Source: Peribacillus sp. ACCC06369 (GTDB taxonomy: Bacteria; Bacillota; Bacilli; Bacillales; DSM-1321). From it: 64,000 bases of DNA. A model generated the notes under the pieces. The model did not search any database and was not told the DNA's origin. It saw only the letters and a list, made by a program, of their open reading frames with translations. Positions 27,847 through 38,251 of this stretch are shown one piece after another (positions within the stretch are counted from its first letter, which is position 1; each line of letters opens with the position of its first letter). A program made the translations under genes and the position numbers. The stretch covers positions 806,001 through 870,000 of the forward strand of contig NZ_JAUCEN010000002.1 in assembly GCF_030348945.1 (NCBI RefSeq), written 5' to 3'.

Positions 27847-28629
27847 TTGGTGAAGGCAGTTTTTTTTGATTTAGATGATACATTACTATGGGATCAGAAA
27901 AGTGTAAAAGAGGCTTTTGTGGCTACATGCGAAGTGGCTAAGGAGAAGTATGATTTGAATGTCGACGAGTTTGAAGAAGCTGTGCGGAAGGAAGCGCGTG
28001 AGCTTTATTCTTCTTACGATACATATGCATTTACTCAAATGATCGGTATCAACCCATTTGAGGGGCTATGGGGAAATTTTCAGGATGATCATGATGAATT
28101 CCGGAAGATGGCCGGGATTGCACCGGCTTATCGGAAAGAAGCGTGGACGAGAGGCTTGAAGGCATTAGGGATCGATGACCCGGAATTTGGGCTTGAACTG
28201 GCAGAACGTTTCCCTGCCGAGAGACGCAAAAAGCCATTTATCTATGAAGAATCATTCCGTGTGTTAGATGAATTAAAAGGGAAGTACAAATTGCTATTGC
28301 TTACGAACGGGTCTCCTGAACTGCAAAACACCAAACTTGAAATTACGCCTGAACTAGTTCCTTATTTCGACCAAATCGTCATTTCTGGTGCGTTTGGAAG
28401 AGGTAAACCGGATGCCTCCATTTTTGAGCATGCTTTGGAAATCATGGAGCTTGATAAGGATGAAGTATTGATGGTCGGCGATAATTTAATGACGGATATC
28501 CTTGGAGCGTCCCGGGTAGGCATAAAGTCGGTTTGGATAAATCGCCATGATAAGGAACGGAATGAAGTGCTTCCAACCTATGAAATCAAGCATTTAGAGG
28601 AGCTTTTCCCAATCCTTGAGAGCCTGTAA
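27847..28629 (+). CDS. HAD-family hydrolase (YsaA-like)
   Basis: Haloacid-dehalogenase-type phosphatase of about 260 residues. Motif I '[11 protein letters not shown]' with both aspartates, motif II 'LLTNGS', motif III Lys in '[10 protein letters not shown]', motif IV '[13 protein letters not shown]'. The helical cap between residues 15 and 120 makes it subfamily I. Start choice: TTG 27847 or GTG 27850 fit AAAGAGGG at normal spacing, while GTG 27838 overlaps it. Close to B. subtilis YsaA as I recall; the substrate is not known. Confidence 0.85.
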   Translation: MVKAVFFDLDDTLLWDQKSVKEAFVATCEVAKEKYDLNVDEFEEAVRKEARELYSSYDTYAFTQMIGINPFEGLWGNFQDDHDEFRKMAGIAPAYRKEAWTRGLKALGIDDPEFGLELAERFPAERRKKPFIYEESFRVLDELKGKYKLLLLTNGSPELQNTKLEITPELVPYFDQIVISGAFGRGKPDASIFEHALEIMELDKDEVLMVGDNLMTDILGASRVGIKSVWINRHDKERNEVLPTYEIKHLEELFPILESL

Positions 28630-28749
28630 TATTACTCTTCAAGTAACGAATTTTGGAGAGGTTGAAATAAAATATTAGGTCTTTCAAATTATTTACAGAG
28701 TGAAAAGGGTGATATATAGTTACCCTGTAATCAATTAAATTATTTAGAC

Positions 28750-28846
28750 TAGGGGTGTCCAATAAAAGTTGGGCTGAGAGAGAAGCGCTTAAGCTTCTTA
28801 ACCCTCAGGACCTGATCTGGTTCATACCAGCGTGGGGAAGTTAGAA
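28750..28846 (+). promoter_or_regulatory. TPP riboswitch (THI element)
   Basis: Classic thiamine pyrophosphate aptamer: 'GGGCTGAGAG' (CUGAGA, pyrimidine-binding helix) and 'ACCTGATCTGGTTCATACC' plus 'GCGTGGGGAAG' (pyrophosphate-binding part). It lies 146 bases before thiC with a terminator between, so excess TPP should stop transcription. Confidence 0.96.
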
Positions 28847-28898
28847 TCTACTAAACAATGACCATTTCAATTGGTCATTTCTGTAGCCATACTAACGT

Positions 28899-28933
28899 TA
28901 GCCGGGTCTTAAATATGAGACCTGGCTTTTTCG
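28899..28933 (+). terminator. Riboswitch-controlled terminator
   Basis: AGCCGGGTCT-TAAATATG-AGACCTGGCT followed by T5. It stands between the TPP aptamer and thiC, as the expression platform. A further hairpin, AATGACCA/TGGTCATT, at 28856-28880 may be the antiterminator part. Confidence 0.8.
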
Positions 28934-28964
28934 TGCGAAATGGATTGGATTTTGTCCTTTTTAA

Positions 28965-30770
<1,806 letters not shown>

Positions 30771-30792
30771 TTCGGACGAGAGGGAGAATTCG

Positions 30793-30963
30793 ATGAATCG
30801 GGTAATCCAGATAAAAGTTGAAATGAAACAGTTGGAAACTCAATTGGAACAGCTGAAAAGAGAGCTGAACATTTTTCGGGAGAATTGTAATCATGAATTT
30901 ATAAAAAATGATTATAGTCAAGAATGCACAAAGTGCCACTTAATCGAAAGTCTGCAATGGTAG
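30793..30963 (+). CDS. Small coiled-coil/zinc-motif protein (56 aa)
   Basis: ATG 30793 follows GAGGGAG, 22 bases after thiC. The product has a coiled-coil helix (about residues 3-32, 'VEMKQLETQLEQLKRELN') and then 'CNHEFI...ECTKCH', Cys and His residues that could bind zinc. Such heptad-plus-C/H proteins are common, small and uncharacterised in Bacillus. Too short for a firm family. Possibly co-transcribed with thiC, but no function link is seen. Confidence 0.6.
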   Translation: MNRVIQIKVEMKQLETQLEQLKRELNIFRENCNHEFIKNDYSQECTKCHLIESLQW

Positions 30964-30998
30964 TGATTCATTAATCTTCCTTTCATACGGAAATCAAT

Positions 30999-31038
30999 CC
31001 CTTAATCATGTTGGAGATTCAGCCAACATGATTAAGGG
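30999..31038. terminator. Perfect 16-bp hairpin
   Basis: CCCTTAATCATGTTGG and its exact complement around an 8-base loop. No T run follows on the plus strand, so it may serve as a weak terminator or as a DNA/RNA element between convergent genes. Confidence 0.5.
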
Positions 31039-31055
31039 GATATTTCATCCATGTT

Positions 31056-31540
31056 TTACGAACTTGTTTTATTAATATGAAGAGGAGGAGGGACCAGCCA
31101 TCCTTTTTCCTTATTTAATCTTAGGAAATCAGCACTCAATGCCGCTTTTTTTGTGTGGAATTGTGCAAACATTTCCGCAATATCTTCGTGGATGCATTGA
31201 CCATGATCTGGCTGCAAGCAACTAATCCTGCACTAATATCAATGGATACTGAAGCGGAGATTTCAGGATCTTGAAGTCTTGCCCCCACGGGAATATCCTC
31301 TAAATTAGCTATAGGCCTTTCAGGTGGTGATGGAGGCAGTCCTACGTTATTTTCTTTTAATGATAATTCAATGGTCATTTCCTGTTTACCTTGATTGATC
31401 ACTTCTACAAGGAATTTATGTAGGGTCCTTATCAGTCCTTATCACCAGAATGATTAAGCATGGTTTGATGACATGCAATCAACCCTTTTGTTGTTGCTTG
31501 AAATGCCCATGTTCCAAGTACGTAACCATAATGCATAGGC
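31056..31540 (-). pseudogene. DUF3231 gene, decayed
   Basis: Read on the minus strand, pieces of a DUF3231 protein follow one another in different frames: 'PMHYGYVLGTWAFQATTKG', then 'TIELSLKENNVGLPPSPPER' and 'EISASVSIDISAGLVACSQI', then 'HEDIAEMFAQFHTKKAAL' to 'GWLVPPPLHINK'. At least two frameshifts break it and the N-terminal half is missing. Intact family members are about 330 residues, spore-former-specific, of unknown function. Confidence 0.75.
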
Positions 31541-31657
31541 TATTCTTTCGGATTTACGCTTAAAATTCCATAAATCATTATATATTTGTACTGTGTGAAA
31601 CGAATTTAAGTTGCCCTATACTTAATCATTTTTGAGATTATTTGAGGGCTTTTTATA

Positions 31658-31801
31658 CTAACCTTTTATTCCTTGCAGCCATTCTTGATAACATTCATCA
31701 CAAAGCATTTCATTTCTATCCGTGTCAGTAACTTGAAACGTTACAACATGGATTTTTTTTTCTTCTGTGTCGTCAGTACAATAGAAGCATTTATGTGTCA
31801 T
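31658..31801 (-). CDS. Small double-CxxC protein (47 aa)
   Basis: Minus-strand gene with ATG at 31801 and GGGAGGA nine bases upstream. The product has 'CFYC' near the start and 'CDEC' at residues 34-37, four cysteines spaced like a zinc ribbon, with beta-like sequence between ('KKIHVVTFQVTD'). Ends 'YQEWLQGIKG'. Probably a small zinc-finger protein; no family assigned. It lies between the DUF3231 remnant and the sigma-G promoter of the coat gene. Confidence 0.65.
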   Translation of the reverse strand: MTHKCFYCTDDTEEKKIHVVTFQVTDTDRNEMLCDECYQEWLQGIKG

Positions 31802-31922
31802 TAGAAATCCTCCCATACATATTAAAGGTGTTTATAGTTTAAAACGTCTCGGTTTTTTTATACAGACAAACAGACAACATGATGGAGGTAGCTTAATTGG
31901 TCTTCATGGAAGAGTTTAGGTT

Positions 31923-31951
31923 GAATAATCCTGTTGGGGTTTAACATACTA
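31923..31951 (+). promoter_or_regulatory. Sigma-G-type forespore promoter
   Basis: GAATA at 31923-31927, 17-base spacer, CATACTA at 31945-31951. This matches the sigma-G consensus (GHATR and CATWHTA) at every defined position. The coat-like gene starts 40 bases after the -10 box. Confidence 0.7.
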
Positions 31952-31991
31952 AACTTGTTCGCATGATTGATAAAACGAGGAGGGAAATACA

Positions 31992-32627
31992 ATGCAAAAT
32001 CAAAATCAATATCAACAAGGTCAAGTACACCAGAACATGCAAACGGGTGCTATTCCTCCACAAATGAATCACGGAGGTCACGAAGTATTCGATGTACATG
32101 AAGTGTTATCGGGAACGATTGGTACATTAAACACTTATATGCTTTTGCGTCAGCATGTACAGGATCAGGAATTGCTGGATATTTTGGATCGTCAATATCA
32201 GTTCATCCAAGATGAATATAATATTACATTGGAGTGCTTCCAAACGGGCCAGGATCCTTCTAAACCGACCCAGAGCTACAAAATGAATCAAGGTAACGAT
32301 TTTATATATGGATTGACTCCAACACAGCCAAAGAAACCTTTGCAATCCGTCTCGGAAATTACGGATGAATGCATTTCAGGTATGATGCTTGGAGCTGTTA
32401 AGTCTGCAGCATCCTTGAAAGCGATGTCAGCGCTTGAAATAACGAATCCGGTGGTTCGCCGCGTATTTGCAGATTCCGTTCCGAACTGCATTGAAATGGC
32501 ATACGAGATTTCGTTATATCAAAACAAACATCATTACTACCAAGTTCCACAGCTTGCACAGCAGGATATGCAACAGATGATGAATTCATATGCACCCGCA
32601 CAAAGAAATAACAACATAAGTCATTAA
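31992..32627 (+). CDS. Spore coat protein, CotF family (YhcQ-like)
   Basis: A 211-residue coat-associated protein. The first ~30 residues are Q/N-rich, followed by a CotF-type ferritin-like helical domain ('VHEVLSGTIGTLNTYMLLRQ', 'LLDILDRQYQFIQDEYNI', 'GMMLGAVKSAASLKAMSALE', 'VRRVFADSVPNCIEMAYE'), as in B. subtilis YhcQ. RBS GAGGAGGG before ATG 31992. The sigma-G promoter at 31923-31951 puts expression in the forespore. It is a single-gene unit ending at a strong terminator. Confidence 0.85.
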   Translation: MQNQNQYQQGQVHQNMQTGAIPPQMNHGGHEVFDVHEVLSGTIGTLNTYMLLRQHVQDQELLDILDRQYQFIQDEYNITLECFQTGQDPSKPTQSYKMNQGNDFIYGLTPTQPKKPLQSVSEITDECISGMMLGAVKSAASLKAMSALEITNPVVRRVFADSVPNCIEMAYEISLYQNKHHYYQVPQLAQQDMQQMMNSYAPAQRNNNISH

Positions 32628-32664
32628 AAGCTATATGTGACAGTTATTTTTGCTAGTCAAGAAC

Positions 32665-32706
32665 ATAAAGAAGGGGTAGGACTAAATGTCCTATCCCTTC
32701 TTTATT
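32665..32706. terminator. Bidirectional terminator
   Basis: AAAGAAGGGGTAGGAC-TAAAT-GTCCTATCCCTTCTTTA, shared by the coat gene (+) and the carboxymuconolactone decarboxylase-like gene (-). Confidence 0.85.
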
Positions 32707-33070
32707 ACTGTTTCATCTGATTGATTTCCTGGATGCATTCCTGGACAAGGGTTACTGCCTGACTCATGGTAGCTCCTCCGCCAAATGCTGCGGTCACTCC
32801 AATGGCTTCCAGAATTTCTTGTTCCGCACACCCTTGATCAAGACATCCTTTTGTATGATAGATAATACAGTATTCATCTTGTGAATATAAGCTTATCCCT
32901 AGTGCGATAAGCTGTTTTTCTTTCTTGGATAATTGACCTTCTTTGAAGCACTCTTCCGTAAAGGCATTGAATTTCTCAGCGAGGTCTGGCATTTTATGCG
33001 TAAAGGCACCGATTCCAGCTTTATAATCACGAAGAGCATTTTCAGTAGAATTGTTAGCTTCAAATTCCAT
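32705..33070 (-). CDS. Carboxymuconolactone decarboxylase/AhpD family protein
   Basis: A 121-residue CMD-family protein, all helical, as in AhpD-like peroxidase partners. The region '[17 protein letters not shown]' carries cysteines and a histidine, but not the standard Cx2C pair of AhpD (the first Cys is followed by IIYH), so the redox role is uncertain. The helices '[12 protein letters not shown]' and '[15 protein letters not shown]' match the family. ATG at 33070 with GGAG 16 bases before it, so the ribosome site is weak. Confidence 0.8.
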   Translation of the reverse strand: MEFEANNSTENALRDYKAGIGAFTHKMPDLAEKFNAFTEECFKEGQLSKKEKQLIALGISLYSQDEYCIIYHTKGCLDQGCAEQEILEAIGVTAAFGGGATMSQAVTLVQECIQEINQMKQ

Positions 33071-33183
33071 TTTCCATTCAGCTCCATCCTAAATTTTTTT
33101 CATCAAAAATTAGTATGAGCTAAATGTTGAACGATTAAACAGAAACACAGGAGTTTACTGAAGTAATCATTTAACCGTTCCTG

Positions 33184-33966
33184 TTACAAGGCAAGTGATT
33201 CCTTAGGAAGGGTGGCCTTGAACCATTGATAGAAAAGGATACAGATAAGTGCAAGGTCAATGGCATCACCGGCATAGTACATTATCATGCCTCCACTTTC
33301 CGCTTGTTCCTTAGTGACTCCGCTTGGCGGATGGGCATAAATATATTTAGAAAGGATATCATGGCCTGCCAGTGAAATGGCAAATACGATAGCTCGAAAC
33401 ATGAAGCTGAACCGATGGGGTGTCGGGTCCATATAAATCATCGAGGCAGTGAATAGATAACCCGCAATGAACACGTGAAAATGAACCAATGCATGCAGAA
33501 GGACATTCTGTTGCATCACCCCATATAACCCAGTCGTATATAGTATCCAAAGCCCCCCAATATTAAGTGCGGAGGCCAGGATTGGATTGCTTAATATGCA
33601 CAACGGCCAACTTTTCAACACCTTTGAAAGACGTCTTGCAGATGGCACATCCAGTGTTCGAAGTGCAAGAGAAATGGGAGCAGCAAGCACCAGTAGGATG
33701 GGTGCAATCATTCCAAGCAGTAAATGACCAACCATATGTGCCGTGAAGTCCATATGAGCGCGATTGGCTATTGGACCAATGATTGCAAAAGCGGCACAGA
33801 TGATGCCAAGAATCCAAAAGAACGTACGGTATAAGGGCCATTTTTTATAGCGGCGGTTCGAAACTACGCCAGCTGCGATATACATTACAATAACAAGCGC
33901 GAATAGAATCCATAAAATCGGCTCAATGCCAGCTCCATTTTCATGAATATGTCCATTACTGTGCAC
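33184..33966 (-). CDS. ctaG: Cytochrome c oxidase assembly protein, CtaG type
   Basis: Membrane protein of 260 residues with about seven helices. It belongs to the caa3_CtaG family (PF09678), which helps to put copper into the Cu-A/Cu-B centre of caa3-type oxidase. Family marks: 'DFTAHMVGHLLLGMIAPILL' with the conserved histidines, 'VHFHVFIAGYLF', 'AGHDILSKYIYAH'. It overlaps the DUF2243 gene by 11 bases and is surely translated with it. No oxidase genes are nearby, so it may be a second, unlinked copy. Confidence 0.85.
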   Translation of the reverse strand: MHSNGHIHENGAGIEPILWILFALVIVMYIAAGVVSNRRYKKWPLYRTFFWILGIICAAFAIIGPIANRAHMDFTAHMVGHLLLGMIAPILLVLAAPISLALRTLDVPSARRLSKVLKSWPLCILSNPILASALNIGGLWILYTTGLYGVMQQNVLLHALVHFHVFIAGYLFTASMIYMDPTPHRFSFMFRAIVFAISLAGHDILSKYIYAHPPSGVTKEQAESGGMIMYYAGDAIDLALICILFYQWFKATLPKESLAL

Positions 33967-34474
33967 TTCTGCCGTCTTCTTTCATTATAATTAAGCTGCG
34001 CCTTGTTCGAATGATGAGGGTAATGCCGATCAAGATCATGACAGTGGCAGCAATGTTCCAAATCAAGTCGTATGGGAGAATATCGACATTGTAACGAATC
34101 TGATGGAGTCGCATGAGCTTGTGCTGGATGATCCCGTCGTATAACTGAAATGAACCTGCCCCGAGTAAAACTCCTCCTATCCACCTTTTCAGCCATAATC
34201 CCTTTCGACGACGAAGGTCAGCGTACATGAATAAAGAACCGACCGTCGCGAACCAGCTTAGGGCATGAAATAAACCATCCGAGACTAGCCCGATATTGGA
34301 TGTGGACTTGTCATAGAAGTGGTGCCAATGTAATAGTTGATGAAAGATGGCCTCATCGATGAATGCGACCAGTCCGATTCCGAATAGAAAACCGGACCAT
34401 AGATTACGAGCGGAATAAGTATAACGTATTTCCGAAATGGATTGATCTTTTTGATTTCTGGGCTTGAAATCCAA
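33956..34474 (-). CDS. DUF2243 membrane protein
   Basis: A 172-residue protein with four membrane helices and the DUF2243 signatures 'FGIGLVAFIDEAIFHQLLHW' and 'FQLYDGIIQHKLMRLHQIRY'. ATG at 34474, with AAAAGGAGGATG just upstream. The histidines in both conserved blocks may bind metal. DUF2243 genes often sit beside CtaG-like genes, as here with an 11-base overlap, so a shared role in copper/oxidase assembly is a fair inference. No experimental function known to me. Confidence 0.85.
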   Translation of the reverse strand: MDFKPRNQKDQSISEIRYTYSARNLWSGFLFGIGLVAFIDEAIFHQLLHWHHFYDKSTSNIGLVSDGLFHALSWFATVGSLFMYADLRRRKGLWLKRWIGGVLLGAGSFQLYDGIIQHKLMRLHQIRYNVDILPYDLIWNIAATVMILIGITLIIRTRRSLIIMKEDGRSAQ

Positions 34475-34698
34475 TTTTCATCCTCCTTTTGGGTTTCTTT
34501 GAAATGGATTTTTTTTCTATATATGGTTCTCCTTACTTTACCCTGTATTGTAAAGTTATAGACAGGTAAATGGACCTTTATATCACTTATTTATTGAGTC
34601 GTTCATAGCCCTAAGATAATCCTTGGCTTTACGTTTAGTCGCCATTATTAACTGTCTGTAAATTTTTTCTAATTAATGTTCATTATAACGTAATTCAT

Positions 34699-34723
34699 GT
34701 TTCAAGGATGGACAAGCGGGTAA
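34699..34723 (+). promoter_or_regulatory. Sigma-B-type general stress promoter
   Basis: GTTTCA at 34699-34704, 13-base spacer, GGGTAA at 34718-34723. The sigma-B consensus is GTTTAA-N12-15-GGGTAT; ten of twelve positions match. It stands 52 bases before the manganese catalase gene, a class known to be under sigma-B in B. subtilis (ydbD). Confidence 0.7.
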
Positions 34724-34774
34724 TAAAAAACCGTAGATCATAAAAATAAACCTATAATAGAAGGAGGAGTTAAT

Positions 34775-35620
34775 ATGTTTCGTCATCAAAAAGAATTGCA
34801 ATTTGAAGTGAAGGTAGATCGACCAGATCCAATGCTTGCCCGTCAAATCCAGGAAGTGTTAGGTGGACAGTTTGGGGAAATGACTGTCATGATGCAATAT
34901 CTTTTTCAAGGTTTTAACTGCCGTGGAGAAGAAAAATACAAAGATATGCTGATGGATATTGGTACAGAGGAAATTGGACATGTAGAAATGCTTTGTTCGC
35001 TCATTAGTCAATTGCTTGATGGCGCTTCTCCGGAAGATCAGGCAGAAGCCGAAAAAGACCCTGCTACAGCAGCGATCATGGGTGGGATCAACCCCCAGCA
35101 TTTGCTCGTGAGCGGACTTGGCGGACTGCCAACCAACTCGAATGGGGTGCCTTGGAACGGATCTTATATTGTAGCGAGCGGAAATTTACTAGCGGACATG
35201 CGGTCGAATCTGCATGCTGAAAGTCAAGGACGTCTTCAAGTTGCCCGTTTATATCATATGACAAAAGATGAAGGGGTTCGTGCTACGTTCCGTAAAATGT
35301 TAGCCCGTGACCGTTACCACCAATATCAATGGATGGCAGCAATTGCGGAACTTGAAGAGAAAAATGGCGTGGTCGTTCCTGCGTCATTTCCACCGGAAGC
35401 GGAAATGGAATCTCAACCTGAAGCGTACGAATTCTGGAACTTGTCGGAAGGTAATGAATCAGGAGACGGCCTGTGGGCAACAGGAAGCGCCCCAGATGGA
35501 ACAGGGGATTTTGTTTATGTAGCAGAACCAGTTGCAAAAGGGCAGATTCCTAACCCTAAGGTTCCGGCAGCAGAGTTGCATCATGACCTCGATAGAAATC
35601 AAGCACTTAATAAAAGGTAA
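34775..35620 (+). CDS. Manganese catalase
   Basis: Non-heme catalase with a di-manganese site, disproportionating hydrogen peroxide. Length 281, with the ferritin-like four-helix core: 'GEMTVMMQYLFQGF', 'GTEEIGHVEMLCSLISQ', 'NLHAESQGRLQVARLYH', 'ARDRYHQYQWMAAI' supply the Glu and His ligands. RBS AGAAGGAGG. B. subtilis relatives are YdbD and YjqC; size and the upstream sigma-B promoter favour YdbD. Single gene, ended by a terminator. Confidence 0.92.
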   Translation: MFRHQKELQFEVKVDRPDPMLARQIQEVLGGQFGEMTVMMQYLFQGFNCRGEEKYKDMLMDIGTEEIGHVEMLCSLISQLLDGASPEDQAEAEKDPATAAIMGGINPQHLLVSGLGGLPTNSNGVPWNGSYIVASGNLLADMRSNLHAESQGRLQVARLYHMTKDEGVRATFRKMLARDRYHQYQWMAAIAELEEKNGVVVPASFPPEAEMESQPEAYEFWNLSEGNESGDGLWATGSAPDGTGDFVYVAEPVAKGQIPNPKVPAAELHHDLDRNQALNKR

Positions 35621-35637
35621 AGAGATAGTACCCTTAA

Positions 35638-35681
35638 AGAAAAGCTCGATGGACCCAAAAGGGACATCGGCTTTTTTTATT
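35638..35681 (+). terminator. Terminator after catalase
   Basis: AAAGC..TCGATG.GACCC-AAAA-GGGACATCGGCTTTTTTT, a GC-rich hairpin followed by T7. Confidence 0.75.
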
Positions 35682-35833
35682 CGACTAGGTTTCCCGCATT
35701 TATCACTATCCTTCTATATGATCAAAACCTAATTATTTGCTTATGGATATTTATTGGAGTAGCATAGTTTCCATCTTCAAGACAAACCATTTTAAAGGGC
35801 GGTCACTAATATAATTTGTAAGGAGTGTGACAA

Positions 35834-36814
35834 ATGAAAGCAGTAGTGGTTAAAGAACCGGGTGGTGCTGAACAATTACTATTTAAGGATTTTTCGAAGC
35901 CCATGCTGGGAAAAGGGGAAATTTTAATTAAGGTGAAAGCCTCTGCAATAAATAGAACGGATATTGTTTCACGTGAAGGAAAATCCGGTTATATGACCAA
36001 TCCAATATTAGGGATTGAAGTTTCTGGGGAAGTGGTGGAAACAGGGGAAGGTGCGAATATAGAATTAGGGACAAGGGTGATGGGCCTTGTAAATGGCGGC
36101 GGTTATGCTGAATATGCCGTGATGCCAGCTGATAGAGCGATGAAGATACCGGATAACCTGTCATTTGAAGAAGCAGCAGCGATTCCTGAAGTTTTCTTGA
36201 CTGCGTATCAAACCTTATTTTGGTTAGGTGAATTGACAGATCATGATACGGTATTGATTCATGCTGGCGGAAGCGGTGTAGGCACTGCAGCCATCCAACT
36301 GGCAAAAAAATTGACAAAAGCGAAAATCATCACTACAGCCGGCTCAAAGGGAAAATTGGATTTCTGTCACTCTCTAGGAGCGGATATCTGTATCAACTAT
36401 AAAGAACAATCTTTCGATGAGGAAGTACTGAAAGCTACAAATAATCAAGGAGTGGATGTCATTCTGGATTTCATCGGTGCTTCTTACTGGGAGAAAAACC
36501 TTAAAAGCATAAAGACTGATGGAAGATGGGTACTGATAGGTATTCTAGGAGGAACTGTAGTCGAGAAGGTGAACTTGATGGAACTTCTATTAAAAAGAGT
36601 TCAATTAAAAGGCACTCTATTAACTCCTCGGAGTGATGAATATAAAAAAGAGTTAACGGAAGAATTTGTTGCAAAGTCGATGCCGTTATTCCTCCAAAAT
36701 GAAATCAGGGCAATCGTGGATCGTGTCTTTCCTTTTGAAGAAGTACAAAGGGCGCATGAACATATGGAAGCCAATAAGAACTTAGGTAAAATCATCTTAC
36801 AGGTAAATGAATGA
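35834..36814 (+). CDS. NAD(P)H:quinone oxidoreductase, medium-chain family
   Basis: A zinc-free medium-chain reductase of 326 residues, PIG3/QOR type. It has the N-terminal GroES-like domain ('ASAINRTDIVSREGK'), the family signature 'DTVLIHAGGSGVGTAAIQLA' (NADPH-binding Rossmann fold) and 'DVILDFIGASYWEKNL'. No zinc-binding cysteines. It reduces quinones or enone-type electrophiles; the physiological substrate is not known. RBS AAGGAGTG before ATG 35834. Ended by the hairpin at 36843-36890. Confidence 0.87.
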   Translation: MKAVVVKEPGGAEQLLFKDFSKPMLGKGEILIKVKASAINRTDIVSREGKSGYMTNPILGIEVSGEVVETGEGANIELGTRVMGLVNGGGYAEYAVMPADRAMKIPDNLSFEEAAAIPEVFLTAYQTLFWLGELTDHDTVLIHAGGSGVGTAAIQLAKKLTKAKIITTAGSKGKLDFCHSLGADICINYKEQSFDEEVLKATNNQGVDVILDFIGASYWEKNLKSIKTDGRWVLIGILGGTVVEKVNLMELLLKRVQLKGTLLTPRSDEYKKELTEEFVAKSMPLFLQNEIRAIVDRVFPFEEVQRAHEHMEANKNLGKIILQVNE

Positions 36815-36842
36815 TTAAAGAAAGCTTCTTTGGTGCATAAAT

Positions 36843-36890
36843 GGAAGAAGTTGCCCAGAAATAATACATTATTGGGCGACCTCTTTTTAT
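36843..36890 (+). terminator. Terminator
   Basis: AGAAGTTGCCCA ... TGGGCGACCTCT followed by T5. Confidence 0.65.
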
Positions 36891-37018
36891 GAGGAAGGAG
36901 TAATGTCGATTTTTGTTAATGGCGATTGATTGATGAATGAAATATGGGCAAAGTATAATGAATATAAATAGAGGTTTAGATACTCTTCATCGGTAATGGA
37001 CTTAAGGGGGGAATCGTG

Positions 37019-37786
37019 ATGAATGAACTGAATGCATTATTCAGGAAAAGAATAGGGTTCCAGGAAGATGTGAAACTGACTTTTGATAAATTAGATGAAA
37101 TTCTTGAAAAGACAGCGCAAACCATTCCTTTTGAAAACTTTTCAATCATGGCATCCCATCTGAGTGATATCAACAAAGAGAATATCAAGAAAAAAGTCCT
37201 CGTGAGGAATGAGGGGGGATTATGCTATGAATTGAATACAGCCCTTTACTTTTTCCTAATGGAAAATGACTTTGATGTATTCGTGGTTCGGGGCGTCATC
37301 TATAAAGAGGGGTGGATGACCATAGGAAGGACCCATGTCACCATTCTTTTGAACCATGAGGGCCAAACCTATTTAGTCGATACGGGATTTGGTGGGAATC
37401 TGCCATTAAAACCAGTTCCGTTAAATGGAAAAACGGTCGTTTCACCAAATGGTGAATTCAGGATAAAAAAAGAAAGTACCGACCATGGAGATCATATCCT
37501 AGAATTAAAGCTGAAACATAAAGATCCCGATTGGAAAATAGGGTATGCATTCGATTCGTCAAAACCCGTAGGAAATGTAGCGGAACTTAATGAGATCCAA
37601 ACGATCATCAGGGAAAATCCCCAATCGCCATTTAATAAGCATCCATTAATCACTCGTCTGACAAACAGCGGGAACATCACTTTAACTGATACATCCTTTA
37701 CACAGTGGGACGATGGGAAAATGACGAAAGAAGAAATAGATGGCACACGATTTAAAGAGTTATTGAAAAAACACTTTGATAGATAA
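37019..37786 (+). CDS. nat: Arylamine N-acetyltransferase
   Basis: Acetyl-CoA-dependent acetylation of aromatic amines and hydrazines. Length 255 from ATG 37019, with AAGGGGGG at a good distance; GTG 37016 is also possible. The papain-like triad is readable: Cys69 in 'RNEGGLCYELN', His106 in 'GRTHVTIL', Asp121 in 'LVDTGFGG'. 'TIPFENFSIM' near the front is the family box. Stands alone. Confidence 0.93.
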   Translation: MNELNALFRKRIGFQEDVKLTFDKLDEILEKTAQTIPFENFSIMASHLSDINKENIKKKVLVRNEGGLCYELNTALYFFLMENDFDVFVVRGVIYKEGWMTIGRTHVTILLNHEGQTYLVDTGFGGNLPLKPVPLNGKTVVSPNGEFRIKKESTDHGDHILELKLKHKDPDWKIGYAFDSSKPVGNVAELNEIQTIIRENPQSPFNKHPLITRLTNSGNITLTDTSFTQWDDGKMTKEEIDGTRFKELLKKHFDR

Positions 37787-37948
37787 GTGAATAGGTCTGA
37801 ATATCAAAGGCGTGCTGGATAGTATTTTATGAGTGGTATGTTCACTTTCATGGGACCTCATTTGATTTATGAGACGATCTAATTTTTTTGAAAGCAGGAC
37901 AATTGTCATTCCTTGTCGAATTAAGTAGTTGAAAAGAGGCTGATGAAA

Positions 37949-38185
37949 ATGAGTAATGCAAAATATAAATTTTATTATGTGAATGGTGAGACAGAAGAGT
38001 TAGAGACGAATGAACAATATTCTGATGAAGCGAATAGTATCCTGAAATTGCAATTAATCCAAAATGCGACGTGGCTGCAAGCCGGTGGCAAACATATCAA
38101 TTTGGCTAATGTAATTAGTATTGAATATACAGGAGAAAAAAGTAATCTTAAACCGGATTCAATCAAGTTCAGACCTAATAAGTAA
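37949..38185 (+). CDS. Hypothetical protein (78 aa)
   Basis: ATG 37949 suits the AGAGG site nine bases upstream; ATG 37943 is only three bases away from it. Small soluble beta-rich product ('YKFYYVNGETEELETNEQ', 'GKHINLANVISIEYTG') resembling a PH-like or Sm-like small fold, though no family can be named. Followed at once by a terminator. Confidence 0.6.
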   Translation: MSNAKYKFYYVNGETEELETNEQYSDEANSILKLQLIQNATWLQAGGKHINLANVISIEYTGEKSNLKPDSIKFRPNK

Positions 38186-38211
38186 AAACATCCATTATGG
38201 ATGTTTTTTCC
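38185..38211 (+). terminator. Terminator
   Basis: AAACATCCAT-TA-TGGATGTTTTTT overlapping the stop of the preceding gene. Confidence 0.8.
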
Positions 38212-38251
38212 CATTTATCAATAGAATCGAATTAAGAGGGGTGAAAAGAAT

